Shown one piece after another: positions 1-7,501 of a stretch of 13,099 nucleotides of DNA. Position 1 is the stretch's first letter. The number at the start of each line of letters is the position of its first letter. Below the pieces are notes generated by a model that worked only from the letters and a program-made list of their open reading frames with translations, was not told where the DNA came from and ran no database searches. Origin of the DNA: Caldifarciminota bacterium UBA2202 (GTDB lineage Bacteria > Hydrothermota > 32-111); the NCBI GenBank assembly GCA_002327905.1, contig DCUY01000012.1, forward strand, positions 1 through 13,099, read 5' to 3'. Position numbers and translations under genes: made by a program.

Positions 1-245
1 GACTGAGCTGCAAGATTATAAATCTCGTCAGGATTGACTTCTTCAACCATTTCAATAAGAGATGAAAAATCAAGAAGGTCGCCCTGATAGAATTTTATTT
101 TATCCTTTATATGATTGATGCGTTCGAAATTTTCCGTAGAAGATCTCCTGACCATTCCATGCACTTCATACCCTTTGTCAAGGAGATACTCGGCAATGTA
201 TGATCCGTCCTGCCCTGTAATTCCTGTTATCAGAGCCCGTTTCAT
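1..245 (-). CDS. gmd: GDP-mannose 4,6-dehydratase, N-terminal part (runs off the left edge)
   Basis: This gene starts at the ATG at 245-243 and reads leftwards with no stop, so only 81 codons are visible. The translation begins MKRALITGITGQDGSYIAEY. The G8-x2-G11-x2-G14 pattern is the Rossmann NAD(P)-binding loop of extended short-chain dehydrogenases. The later segments HGMVRRSSTENFERI, YQGDLLD and PDEIYNLAAQ are characteristic of GDP-mannose 4,6-dehydratase, which converts GDP-mannose to GDP-4-keto-6-deoxymannose, the precursor of GDP-fucose and GDP-rhamnose/perosamine sugars in the cytoplasm. The catalytic Thr/Tyr/Lys residues lie outside the window. It starts one base after the stop of the tyrosine kinase gene, and its ribosome binding site AAGGAG lies inside that gene's last codons, so the two are probably translationally coupled. 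A related NDP-sugar epimerase is the main alternative, but the HGMVRRSS segment favours Gmd. Confidence 0.9.
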   Translation of the reverse strand, partial: MKRALITGITGQDGSYIAEYLLDKGYEVHGMVRRSSTENFERINHIKDKIKFYQGDLLDFSSLIEMVEEVNPDEIYNLAAQ

Positions 246-246
246 A

Positions 247-2421
247 TTATACTCCTTCTCCGTAGTATTTTTTGTAATAGACTGAATAATAGGATGCAAC
301 ATCAGTCTTAGCATTATTTACTATGACTCCCTGAATTTTTCTCTTTACAGGGATAAGAAGTTTCTTTGCATGTCTGAGGTCCTTTCTCTTTGATCGTCCC
401 GGAGAGACAACCCACAGGATCTTGTCAGCGTAATTTGCAAGAACTATGGGGTCTGTCACCACATTTACAGGAGGCGCATCCATGAATGTATAATCATATT
501 TTGCTTTACAGACCTCCAAGAGCTCCTTCATTACATCACTTTCAAGAAGCTCCGACGGATTTATAGGTCTTGTGCCGTATGTTATTACATCAAGATTCTC
601 CACGTCAGTGACTCTGATAATCTCTTCAAATGTGGCTTTTCTGTTGATATAGTGGGCAAGACCAATGCCGTTTCTCACATTGAATATCTTGTGGATAACA
701 GGTTTTCTCATGTCAGCATCAATTAGCACCACCTTCTTTCCAAGATTTGCGACAGTGATTGCTAAATTGGTCAGTGTAGTTGATTTTCCTTCGCCAGGTA
801 TTGAGGATGTCATTACATAAACAAGTCTTTCTCCCTCTTTGCTTCTGTATTTCAATTGCGTTCTTATGCTTCTGTATGCCTCGGCAATAGGCGCGTGCGG
901 TTCCATATTTGTAATGAGTTTCGACCTCATCTTCTCAATCATCTCGTCCTCTGAAACCTTCTTCTGCTGTTTTCCGCGCTTTCCGTGAGTATTTCCTATG
1001 AATGTGATTATTCCGAGAATCTGTTCGCCTGTATAAACTTCAACCTCTTCGGTTGTCTTGACTGATTCGTCAAGGAAGAAGAGAAGAAACGCGACAGTGA
1101 CTCCGAGAAGAACTCCTGTTATAAGACCAAGAACAAGATTTCTCTCCTTTTTCGGACTGACAGGATTCTTCGGATTCGGCTTTGTAGCTTCATCGACTAT
1201 TCTTATGTTTCCCACCTCTGCAACTTCCTGAAGCTTTGCCTCTTCGTAGCGCCTCTTCAGCATAAGATAAATCTCTTCATTCACCTTTGCATTTCTCTCA
1301 AGACGGGCAAGCTGTATCGCCTGATCAGGCAGTTTTTCTATCTGCCTGTTATATGAATCCAAAACACTCTGAAGTCCCGCCTTTTGGGCATTAAGAAAAG
1401 CATTGCCTGTATTTATTTCAATAAGACTCTCAACTAATTGATTGGAATATTTTACAGGGTCTGCAGAGACAAGCCTGTCCTGATATGTCTTTGCGGATTC
1501 TTCCCTCAACTGGTCTTTGAGCTGTGATATTCTGCTCTCCATCTCCAGTATTTTAGGATGGTCTTTTGAGTATCCCTGAGAAATATATGTGGATTTCATT
1601 GACTCTGTCTTTGTAATTTCAGTTAGAATCTGCTCCATCACTGTTGATTTGTATTTGCTTATGTCGTCAACAAGATTCTTCTGCGTCTCATTAAGGGTCA
1701 TTGTCAAAAATTCTTTCTTTTTATTATTCGTCTCAATCTCCATAAGAACTTTATTGTAATCTGCTTCAAAGTCCGACATCTGCTGAATCAGAATCTCAGT
1801 CTCCCTTTCGAGAGTTGATATTTTGCTTGTTTTTTTGTAATCCCTGAGAAGCATTTCTGCTCGGTTAAGCTCGCCTTCGATCTTCACCAGCTGTTCTTCA
1901 AGAAAGACTCTCACCTGAGAGACTGTCGATTTCTGCACTTCAAGGTTCATTTTATAGTATTCATCCGCTATTTTATTTGCTATGTATGAAGCAAGAAATG
2001 GGTCATTATCTTTGTAGGAAATTTCAATTATATATGTGTCCTGTATAGAGAAAACAGAGACTCTGTTTCTTGATGCGGACACCTTTTCATAGCCCATCCT
2101 CTTCAGAATAGTATCCTCTTTGAATGCCTCATTGACCCTTACAAAGAGTTTTCGAGATTTTATAATCTGGATTTGATTATTCATCATGGCGAGCATACCG
2201 ATAGGGTCAGTCACTTGAAAAAATGTGCTTCCTGTATTGACTTTTTCAAGCATAATTACGGTCTTAGCAACATACACGGGCTTCTCCATAAAGGAAAAGA
2301 TCATTGAGATAAGCACTATTACTCCTGCTATTCCTGCAATGATAAACTTATATTTTGTGAATATCGCTATATATTCATTTAGCGACAGTTTTTCCCGTTC
2401 GTGTATTTCCTCTAACATCAT
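247..2421 (-). CDS. Wzz-type polysaccharide co-polymerase fused to BY-family tyrosine autokinase
   Basis: This 724-residue inner-membrane protein is expected to control polysaccharide chain length and export by cycles of tyrosine autophosphorylation. A first membrane helix (about residues 26-46) is followed by a Wzz domain, a long periplasmic coiled-coil region, the proline-rich segment NPKNPVSPKKERN, and a second helix (about 429-450). The cytoplasmic kinase shows E514-x2-R517-x2-R520 (ring-forming motif), Walker A GEGKST with K546, Walker A' VVLIDADMRKP (D568, D570), NPSELL near 621-626, and Walker B YTFMDAPP with D648. The C-terminal tail carries six tyrosines in three pairs (711/712, 715/716, 719/720), the usual autophosphorylation cluster. 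Co-polymerase and kinase are in one chain, as in Wzc/Etk of Gram-negatives. The first two codons are both ATG; the ribosome binding site AAGAGG is three bases from the first and six from the second, so translation may start at 2418. It lies 15 bases after the SLBB gene and one base before gmd. Confidence 0.93.
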   Translation of the reverse strand: MMLEEIHEREKLSLNEYIAIFTKYKFIIAGIAGVIVLISMIFSFMEKPVYVAKTVIMLEKVNTGSTFFQVTDPIGMLAMMNNQIQIIKSRKLFVRVNEAFKEDTILKRMGYEKVSASRNRVSVFSIQDTYIIEISYKDNDPFLASYIANKIADEYYKMNLEVQKSTVSQVRVFLEEQLVKIEGELNRAEMLLRDYKKTSKISTLERETEILIQQMSDFEADYNKVLMEIETNNKKKEFLTMTLNETQKNLVDDISKYKSTVMEQILTEITKTESMKSTYISQGYSKDHPKILEMESRISQLKDQLREESAKTYQDRLVSADPVKYSNQLVESLIEINTGNAFLNAQKAGLQSVLDSYNRQIEKLPDQAIQLARLERNAKVNEEIYLMLKRRYEEAKLQEVAEVGNIRIVDEATKPNPKNPVSPKKERNLVLGLITGVLLGVTVAFLLFFLDESVKTTEEVEVYTGEQILGIITFIGNTHGKRGKQQKKVSEDEMIEKMRSKLITNMEPHAPIAEAYRSIRTQLKYRSKEGERLVYVMTSSIPGEGKSTTLTNLAITVANLGKKVVLIDADMRKPVIHKIFNVRNGIGLAHYINRKATFEEIIRVTDVENLDVITYGTRPINPSELLESDVMKELLEVCKAKYDYTFMDAPPVNVVTDPIVLANYADKILWVVSPGRSKRKDLRHAKKLLIPVKRKIQGVIVNNAKTDVASYYSVYYKKYYGEGV

Positions 2422-2436
2422 TCACCTCTTGGTTGG

Positions 2437-2892
2437 TTATTCAGCTGTAAAGGCATTATATATTGTCACTATTACGCTTGCCACCACTGCCACCTGATAT
2501 ATCTTCGTTACAAAGCTCGTCAGATAGTAGAGAAAGTTTCCTTTGACCATTACAGTGTCTCCGGGCCTTAGTATCGGATTGTGTTTTCTGGATTCGTCTC
2601 CCTTATATTTGGCAATGTCGCACAATGTCTTCGTTCCATCCGCATGGAGAATCACTATGCTGTTGATGTTTCCATTCTCATTCGGACCTCCGGCATAGGA
2701 CAATGCTGTTACAAGGTCTGTTCCGTCAGGAATCAACACAGATTGTGGATTGCCTACATAACCCCAAATATTGACTCTTATCATAAGCATATTTTCTTCA
2801 TTGGGGGAAAAATAAAAACTCTTCGCATCCTGCGCGGATAGAAGAGCGAAAATCATTGTAAAGAATACAAAGGCGATCAAAACCTTTTTCAT
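2437..2892 (-). CDS. Small SLBB-domain polysaccharide export protein
   Basis: This 151-residue protein opens with a signal peptide (MKK, then a hydrophobic stretch to about residue 20, probable cleavage near LLSA-Q). A single SLBB domain spans about 37-117, with the family hallmarks VNIWGYVGNP, VLIPDGTDLVTALSYAGGP and ILRPGDTVMVKG. A hydrophobic or amphipathic helix follows (about 121-147) close to the C-terminus. In Wza-type exporters an N-terminal poly-export domain precedes SLBB domains and a C-terminal helix crosses the outer membrane. Here the poly-export domain is absent, so the protein is far shorter than Wza (roughly 360-380 residues). It may be a periplasmic or outer-membrane accessory of the adjacent Wzz/kinase rather than the channel itself. 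It is the first gene after a candidate promoter and has an AAGGAG ribosome binding site. The SLBB call is firm; the exact role is inference. Confidence 0.82.
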   Translation of the reverse strand: MKKVLIAFVFFTMIFALLSAQDAKSFYFSPNEENMLMIRVNIWGYVGNPQSVLIPDGTDLVTALSYAGGPNENGNINSIVILHADGTKTLCDIAKYKGDESRKHNPILRPGDTVMVKGNFLYYLTSFVTKIYQVAVVASVIVTIYNAFTAE

Positions 2893-2901
2893 GTGCCCTT
2901 A

Positions 2902-2907
2902 CTCCTT
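2902..2907 (-). promoter_or_regulatory. Ribosome binding site of the SLBB gene
   Basis: On the minus strand AAGGAG lies 9 bases upstream of the ATG at 2892. It is a strong Shine-Dalgarno and supports this start for the signal-peptide-bearing protein. Confidence 0.7.
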
Positions 2908-2921
2908 TTTTATTTTATACC

Positions 2922-2949
2922 ATTATATTTATTTATTAATTTAATGCAA
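2922..2949 (-). promoter_or_regulatory. Candidate sigma70-type promoter of the polysaccharide genes
   Basis: In the 66-base gap between the M18 peptidase stop and the SLBB start, the minus strand reads TTGCAT (2949-2944), a 16-base AT-rich spacer, then a perfect TATAAT (2927-2922). Transcription would begin near 2915, about 23 bases before the SLBB start codon. The -35 box matches consensus at only three of six positions, and the region is very AT-rich, so chance matches are easy. The position, directly before the first polysaccharide gene, is what makes it credible. Confidence 0.5.
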
Positions 2950-2958
2950 TAGCAATTT

Positions 2959-4320
2959 TTATGCTTCAAAAAATGCCCTGTACGCTTTGTATGTCTCGTA
3001 AAGGTCTGCCTTTGAAACAATTTCAAATGGAGAGTGCATTCCAAGAAGAGCAGGTCCGCAGTCAATCACATTTATTCCGTGATCCGCAAGATAAGCCGCT
3101 ATTGTTCCTCCTCCGCCTGCATCAACCCTTCCGAGTTCCGCTATCTGCCATGCAACTCCAGCTTTGTTGAATATATCCCTGATTTTGAAGACAAATTCCG
3201 CATTTGCATCATTTGCACCGTGTTTTCCGGCTGACCCTGTGTATTTTGTAATGACTACTCCGAATCCCATCTTGGCTCCGTTCTGCTGTTCGTGCACATC
3301 CTGAAAATCAGGGTCTATTCCGCATGAGACATCGCTTGAGAGAAGATCGCTGTTGCGCATGACTGTTCTTATATTTTCGTATGACGGCTTTTCTCCGACT
3401 TTTTTCAGTATTTCTATGATTATGTCTTCAATGAATTTCGACTGGGCTCCTGTGGAGCCGTGCGAACCGACCTCCTCTTTATCAAAGAGAATCGCACATG
3501 CCGTCTTCTTGTTCTTTGCTTCAAATATTGCAGTCGCAGAAGTGTATCCGCACACTCGGTCGTCATGCCCGTATCCTCCTATTAGGCCTCTGTCAAATCC
3601 CACATCTCTTGCATTTCCCTGAGGCACCATCTCTATTTCTGCTGAAATGAAATCCTCCTCCTCGATTCCGTACATATCATTGATTATTTTCAGCGCATTG
3701 GCTTTTACTGCGTCCTTCTCCGTCTTTTTAAGAGGTATCGAACCTACGATTATGTTCAGTTTTTCGCCTTCAAATGCATCGCGCACCGTCTTAGAATTCT
3801 GTGATGATGAAAGGTGCGGAAGAAGATCATTAATAGAAAAGACAGGGTCGCTCTCTTTGTCTCCTATTGCTATATCCAGCTTCTTGCCGTTCCTTAAAAA
3901 TATGACTCCGTACATTGACAGAGGCCTTGCAAGCCACTGATATTTTTTTATGCCCCCATAATAGTGTGTCTTCAAGTGGGCGATATTCTCTTTTTCATAA
4001 AGCGGAGAGGGTTTGAGGTCTATTCTCGGAACATCAACATGCGAACCGACAAAATTCACTCCTTTAAGAGGAGAGATAGAGCCTATCGAGACAATTGCGA
4101 TATTTTTGCTCCTGTTTTCAATAAAAAATTTCGTCTTTGAATTTTCAGTGAATTTATTCTTCACTGCCATTTTTTTTACGAATTCGACTGATAAACGCTC
4201 TGTTTTGGAGACAGACAAAAATTCTCTGTAATCATCTGCATAATCCTGAACAGTTTTTGTCTCTTTTTCAGAATACTTAAGCCAGCTGTTTTTTCTTTCA
4301 TACGCAAGTTTCTTTTCCAT
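2959..4320 (-). CDS. apeA: M18-family zinc aminopeptidase (aminopeptidase 1 type)
   Basis: This 453-residue protein matches the M18 (aspartyl aminopeptidase) family along its length and has the family's usual size. M18 enzymes are cytoplasmic di-zinc oligomers that remove N-terminal residues from peptides. The visible metal and catalytic residues are H94 in GSHVDVPR, D253/D254 in GHDDRVCGYTS, E282/E283 in DKEEVGSHGSTG (general base and ligand), D330 in SSDVSCGIDPDF, and H429 in LLGMHSPFEI. The segment HYYGGIKKYQWLARPLS is typical of the bacterial aminopeptidase 1 branch known from spirochaetes and Thermotogales. It has a good ribosome binding site (AAGGAG, six bases from the ATG) and lies 13 bases after map, as the last gene of the housekeeping operon. 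No signal peptide is seen. Substrate preference cannot be read from the sequence. Confidence 0.92.
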   Translation of the reverse strand: MEKKLAYERKNSWLKYSEKETKTVQDYADDYREFLSVSKTERLSVEFVKKMAVKNKFTENSKTKFFIENRSKNIAIVSIGSISPLKGVNFVGSHVDVPRIDLKPSPLYEKENIAHLKTHYYGGIKKYQWLARPLSMYGVIFLRNGKKLDIAIGDKESDPVFSINDLLPHLSSSQNSKTVRDAFEGEKLNIIVGSIPLKKTEKDAVKANALKIINDMYGIEEEDFISAEIEMVPQGNARDVGFDRGLIGGYGHDDRVCGYTSATAIFEAKNKKTACAILFDKEEVGSHGSTGAQSKFIEDIIIEILKKVGEKPSYENIRTVMRNSDLLSSDVSCGIDPDFQDVHEQQNGAKMGFGVVITKYTGSAGKHGANDANAEFVFKIRDIFNKAGVAWQIAELGRVDAGGGGTIAAYLADHGINVIDCGPALLGMHSPFEIVSKADLYETYKAYRAFFEA

Positions 4321-4333
4321 TTTTTCTCCTTAT

Positions 4334-5080
4334 TTATTCAGTTATTATTTCACTCTTCTCTATTCCGACTACAACTGTATTTTCATAGTGTGCTGACCTT
4401 CTGCCGTCGGAAGTCACAGCAGTCCATCCGTTCTCTTTTATCTTCACATTATATATTCCCGCATTAACCATCGGCTCTATTGCAAGAGTCATATTCTTTT
4501 TCAGCTCAGGTCCGGTTCCCTTCTTTCCGAAATTCAGAAAGAAAGGCTCTTCATGAAGAACTCTTCCGACTCCATGAGATACGAATTCCCTCACAAGAGA
4601 GAACCCGTTGTTTTTTATAACCCTTTCGATTTCATTCGATATGTCATAAAGATGGTTTCCCTCGACAGCCATTTCAGCTCCAGCGAAGAAAGCCTCTTTC
4701 GTTGCATTCACAAGTTTCACTGATTCCTCGTCAGCCACAGGCACAATGAATGTGCGCGTCGCATCAGTGATATATCCTTTGTAAATAACGCCCAAATCAA
4801 CTGAGACAATGTCTCCGGCATTTATAATTTTCTCTTTAGAAGGAATTCCGTGGACAACCTCTTCATTTACTGAGATACATGAAGCGGCGGGATAGTTTTT
4901 ATAACCGAGAAACGGAGACTTGACTCTTCTGTCTCTTAAAAGTCTCCTGATATTCATCTCAACATCCATTGTGGTCATGCCTGATTCTATGAATTCTTTG
5001 GTTAATGAGAGTATCTCTCCCAGTATCTTTCCGCTTTCGCGCATGAGAATAATCTCTTTGTCTGTCTTAATCTGAATCAT
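4334..5080 (-). CDS. map: Methionine aminopeptidase, type I
   Basis: This 248-residue cytoplasmic enzyme removes the initiator methionine from nascent proteins. It is of the usual type Ia length, with no N-terminal zinc-finger or SH3-binding extension. All five metal ligands are present: D95 (SVDLGV), D106 (ITDATRTF), H169 (SHGVGRVLHEEP), E202 (LAIEPMVN) and E233 (AHYENTVVV). The substrate-contacting H77 (EEVVHGIP) and H176 are also conserved. Its ATG overlaps the stop of the upstream TIM-barrel gene by four bases (ATGA), so it is probably translated by coupling; only a weak GGCGGA-like ribosome binding site precedes it. It is followed 13 bases later by the M18 aminopeptidase, giving two aminopeptidases in a row. 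In many bacteria map sits with secY, adk and ribosomal genes, so this placement is different, though not unheard of. Confidence 0.96.
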   Translation of the reverse strand: MIQIKTDKEIILMRESGKILGEILSLTKEFIESGMTTMDVEMNIRRLLRDRRVKSPFLGYKNYPAASCISVNEEVVHGIPSKEKIINAGDIVSVDLGVIYKGYITDATRTFIVPVADEESVKLVNATKEAFFAGAEMAVEGNHLYDISNEIERVIKNNGFSLVREFVSHGVGRVLHEEPFFLNFGKKGTGPELKKNMTLAIEPMVNAGIYNVKIKENGWTAVTSDGRRSAHYENTVVVGIEKSEIITE

Positions 5081-5868
5081 ATTCCGCCTTCAGGTTTTAT
5101 ATTATTTCCCGATATTTTTTCAATTGTCAGATAGAGGTCGGAGAGTCTCTCTTCAGTCTTCATCTCCAAAACAAATGAAGCATCAGGCAGGAGCAATTCC
5201 GACATTTCTTTCACAAGTTTAAGATCATCATCCCCCCTGAATGCAGAGTGCGAATCAGAGAGAGAGTCGTTAAAATGTATATGCGCCGCTTTAATCGAAT
5301 TTTTTTTATTAGAGCAGAATTTTAGCGGGTCAATTTTTGTTATTAATGCGTGGCCCAAGTCAAAACAAAGTTTTGTGCCACGGCTTAAAGCCTCATCAAT
5401 TTCATTCTCATTTGATATCAGATATCCGGAAGGAAGATTTTCAAGAAGAAGCTCCACTGAAAAATCGTCAGCCATCTTTTCAGCCTCTCTTATTGAAGCA
5501 AATCCGTTTTCAAGACACTGCCTCCTGTCGCATCCTCTCTTTAGTCTGCCGGATAAATGAACAATGACATTTTTGCATGAAAGGCGGGAAGCTGTCACTA
5601 TGGATTTTTCTAACTCTCGCAAGGATTTTGTGCGGAGCCATTTGTCTTCTGATGAAATGTCCACACCCCTCAAAAATGAATGAAGAGAAGACAATTTCAG
5701 AGAGTGCTTCTCCAGCTCCCTCTTAACATTCTCAATCTCCGCCGGGTCATCTTCAGGAAGAATGTCCTCGCATCTCGCCTCGGCAAATTCAAAACCTGAG
5801 GATTCAATCATTCCCCAGTCGATTTTTCCATCTCTGAAATAAGCGGTTGAAATCGATGTTTTTCTCAT
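5077..5868 (-). CDS. Sugar phosphate isomerase/epimerase-like TIM-barrel protein
   Basis: This 263-residue protein looks like a member of the xylose isomerase-like / AP endonuclease 2 TIM-barrel superfamily. In order, the putative metal-site strands are SLHSFLRG (His), NVIVHLSG (His), VELLLENLPSG (Glu), LCFDLGHAL (Asp, His), AAHIHFNDS (His), HSAFRGDDDL and FVLEMK (Glu). This pattern fits a divalent-metal isomerase/epimerase or, less likely, an endonuclease IV-like enzyme; the segment FNDS followed by HSAFRG is typical of the sugar-isomerase side. The family covers many substrates, and none can be assigned here. It overlaps both neighbours by four bases (ATGA junctions with mrp and map), so it is embedded in a coupled operon of cofactor and peptide-processing genes, which gives no obvious sugar substrate. 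No signal peptide is present, so it should act in the cytoplasm. Confidence 0.75.
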   Translation of the reverse strand: MRKTSISTAYFRDGKIDWGMIESSGFEFAEARCEDILPEDDPAEIENVKRELEKHSLKLSSLHSFLRGVDISSEDKWLRTKSLRELEKSIVTASRLSCKNVIVHLSGRLKRGCDRRQCLENGFASIREAEKMADDFSVELLLENLPSGYLISNENEIDEALSRGTKLCFDLGHALITKIDPLKFCSNKKNSIKAAHIHFNDSLSDSHSAFRGDDDLKLVKEMSELLLPDASFVLEMKTEERLSDLYLTIEKISGNNIKPEGGI

Positions 5869-6641
5869 TTAAATATTTTCTTGGTTATTTTGTCCGTTAT
5901 CTGCTTGAATGTTTCAATCTGCTCATTATCCTTGCATCTCTCCACGAAAGGAACCCCTAAATCAACTGATATCAATATATCTCGCACAAAAGGAATTCTT
6001 CCGAGTATGTCGAGTTTGTAGAATTCTGCAAGAGCTTCAAAATTCTCCCTCTTGTAAAGCTCTATTTTTGCCGAACACTGAGGGCAGTTCAAATAAGCCA
6101 TGTTCTCAACCATTCCGAGTATCGGTATGGAATACTGAAGAGAAAACTGTATAGAGCGCTCCGTATCAACAAGAGAAATATCCTGACTGCTTGTAATTAT
6201 CACAGCTCCGTCTATTGGTTTTATTTCATCCACAACAGTAAGCGCTCCGTCCGAAAGATTTGACGGAATGTCAATAAGCAGTATATCAAAGTCAGTCCAG
6301 TCAACCGAATTTATAAACTGGTCTGCTATAAGCTTCTCCTCAACTCCTCTCATTATTATAGGCAATTTTTTGTCAGTGAGATAGAATCCGTTTGAGACAA
6401 TATACAGATTCGGAAGAAATTTTACAGGCATTATTTTTTTATTCTGAATTCCGAGCTTTCTGTTTTCGATTCCGAACATTGACGGCAAATCAGGAGAATG
6501 AAAATCAAGGTCAATCACTCCCACTTTTTTATTATAGACAGTCGCAAGTATATGCGCAGTATTAGTAATTAAAGTTGACTTCCCTGTTCCTCCCTTATTG
6601 CTCAGTATTATCACTACTTTCGTATTCTGCTTATTCATCAT
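5865..6641 (-). CDS. mrp: Mrp/NBP35-family ATPase, likely Fe-S cluster carrier
   Basis: This 258-residue P-loop protein has a deviant Walker A, KGGTGKST (K16 to T23), a Walker A'-like GVIDLDFHSPDLPSMFG and a Walker B ILLIDIPS near 120-127. The segment VIITSSQDISLVDTERSI and the run GMVENMAYLNCPQC are typical of the Mrp/ApbC branch rather than of ParA or MinD. C186 and C189 form the CPxC motif that binds a bridging [4Fe-4S] cluster in the dimer. It lacks the N-terminal MIP18/DUF59 domain of many bacterial Mrp proteins. The usual PPGTGD after Walker B is replaced by PSNLSDG, an odd feature. Its ATG overlaps the lipA stop by four bases, so the two are coupled. LipA needs two [4Fe-4S] clusters and consumes one, so Mrp may supply it; that is inference from position. 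A second in-frame ATG follows at 6638. Confidence 0.85.
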   Translation of the reverse strand: MMNKQNTKVVIILSNKGGTGKSTLITNTAHILATVYNKKVGVIDLDFHSPDLPSMFGIENRKLGIQNKKIMPVKFLPNLYIVSNGFYLTDKKLPIIMRGVEEKLIADQFINSVDWTDFDILLIDIPSNLSDGALTVVDEIKPIDGAVIITSSQDISLVDTERSIQFSLQYSIPILGMVENMAYLNCPQCSAKIELYKRENFEALAEFYKLDILGRIPFVRDILISVDLGVPFVERCKDNEQIETFKQITDKITKKIFK

Positions 6642-7501
6642 TTTTTCACTCCCTTATATGTTTCATACGCATTGTAAGAAGACCTGACAAAGACTCCGGA
6701 TACAACATTCTTTATTCCGATTCCCTCCGCCATCTTCTTCAAAGCATCAAATTCCTCTGACAGATAATATTTCTGCACTTGATAGTGATTCTTTGTCGGC
6801 ATGAAATACTGTCCTATTGTGAGTATCTCTGCGCCTGCATCAGATATGTCTTCAAATAGCTCGCCGATTTCTTTTTCTGTCTCTCCGAGCCCCACCATTA
6901 TGCCTGTTTTTACCGTCATTCCCATTGATTTGGCTTCCCTCAGCATTGACAGTGAAAAACCATAGTCCGCCTTACTGCGCACTTTAGGATAAAGCTCTTT
7001 TACAGTCTCAAGATTGTGATTGAATACATCAATGTTCTTTTTTTCTATTTTTTTCAAATTGCTTATGTTCTGTCTGAAATCCGGAACAAGTGTCTCAACC
7101 ATTATGCCGGGAAATTCGTTTTTTATTCTTGATGACAGAAGATTGAAATATTCCGCTCCTCCGTCTTCTATATCGTCCCTTGTCACTGAAGTGATTACTA
7201 CATATTTCAGATTCATTTTTCTGACAGCATCAATCACTTCATCGGATTCATCCTCATCTATTGGTGATGTCGGATTCTTGTCTATTGCGCAGAATGCGCA
7301 GTCCCGCGTGCATTTTGACCCCATAATGAGAAATGTCGCTGTTCCCGATTTGAAGCATTTGCCTATATTCGGACATTTTGCCTCAGAACACACAGTATGT
7401 ATGTGTTTCTTTCCAGAGAGCATCTCCCCAACTTCGGAGAGATTTCTTTTAGATGTTAAAAGATTCTTATATTCCTCTGGTAAATGTATCTGTGATCTCA
7501 T
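6638..7501 (-). CDS. lipA: Lipoyl synthase (radical SAM)
   Basis: This 287-residue enzyme inserts two sulfur atoms at C6 and C8 of protein-bound octanoyl groups to make the lipoyl cofactor of 2-oxoacid dehydrogenases and the glycine cleavage system. The auxiliary cluster motif CX4CX5C is C38, C43 and C49 (VCSEAKCPNIGKC). The radical SAM motif CX3CX2C is C64, C68 and C71 (CTRDCAFC). The C-terminal RSSY signature that ligates the auxiliary cluster is seen in FVRSSYNAYE. The length is normal for a bacterial LipA. The start at 7501 lies inside panD, overlapping it by 35 bases in another frame, with no clear Shine-Dalgarno. An in-frame TAA lies just upstream and there is no better downstream start before the conserved LPEEY segment, so this start is kept. 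No lipB or lplA is visible in the window. Confidence 0.96.
   Translation of the reverse strand: MRSQIHLPEEYKNLLTSKRNLSEVGEMLSGKKHIHTVCSEAKCPNIGKCFKSGTATFLIMGSKCTRDCAFCAIDKNPTSPIDEDESDEVIDAVRKMNLKYVVITSVTRDDIEDGGAEYFNLLSSRIKNEFPGIMVETLVPDFRQNISNLKKIEKKNIDVFNHNLETVKELYPKVRSKADYGFSLSMLREAKSMGMTVKTGIMVGLGETEKEIGELFEDISDAGAEILTIGQYFMPTKNHYQVQKYYLSEEFDALKKMAEGIGIKNVVSGVFVRSSYNAYETYKGVKK

Noticed and set aside
2225..2841. Two plus-strand open frames of 86-90 codons
   Set aside because: They lie opposite the kinase and SLBB genes, which have clear domains and ribosome binding sites. Their hydrophobic translations are antisense artefacts of membrane-helix coding sequence.
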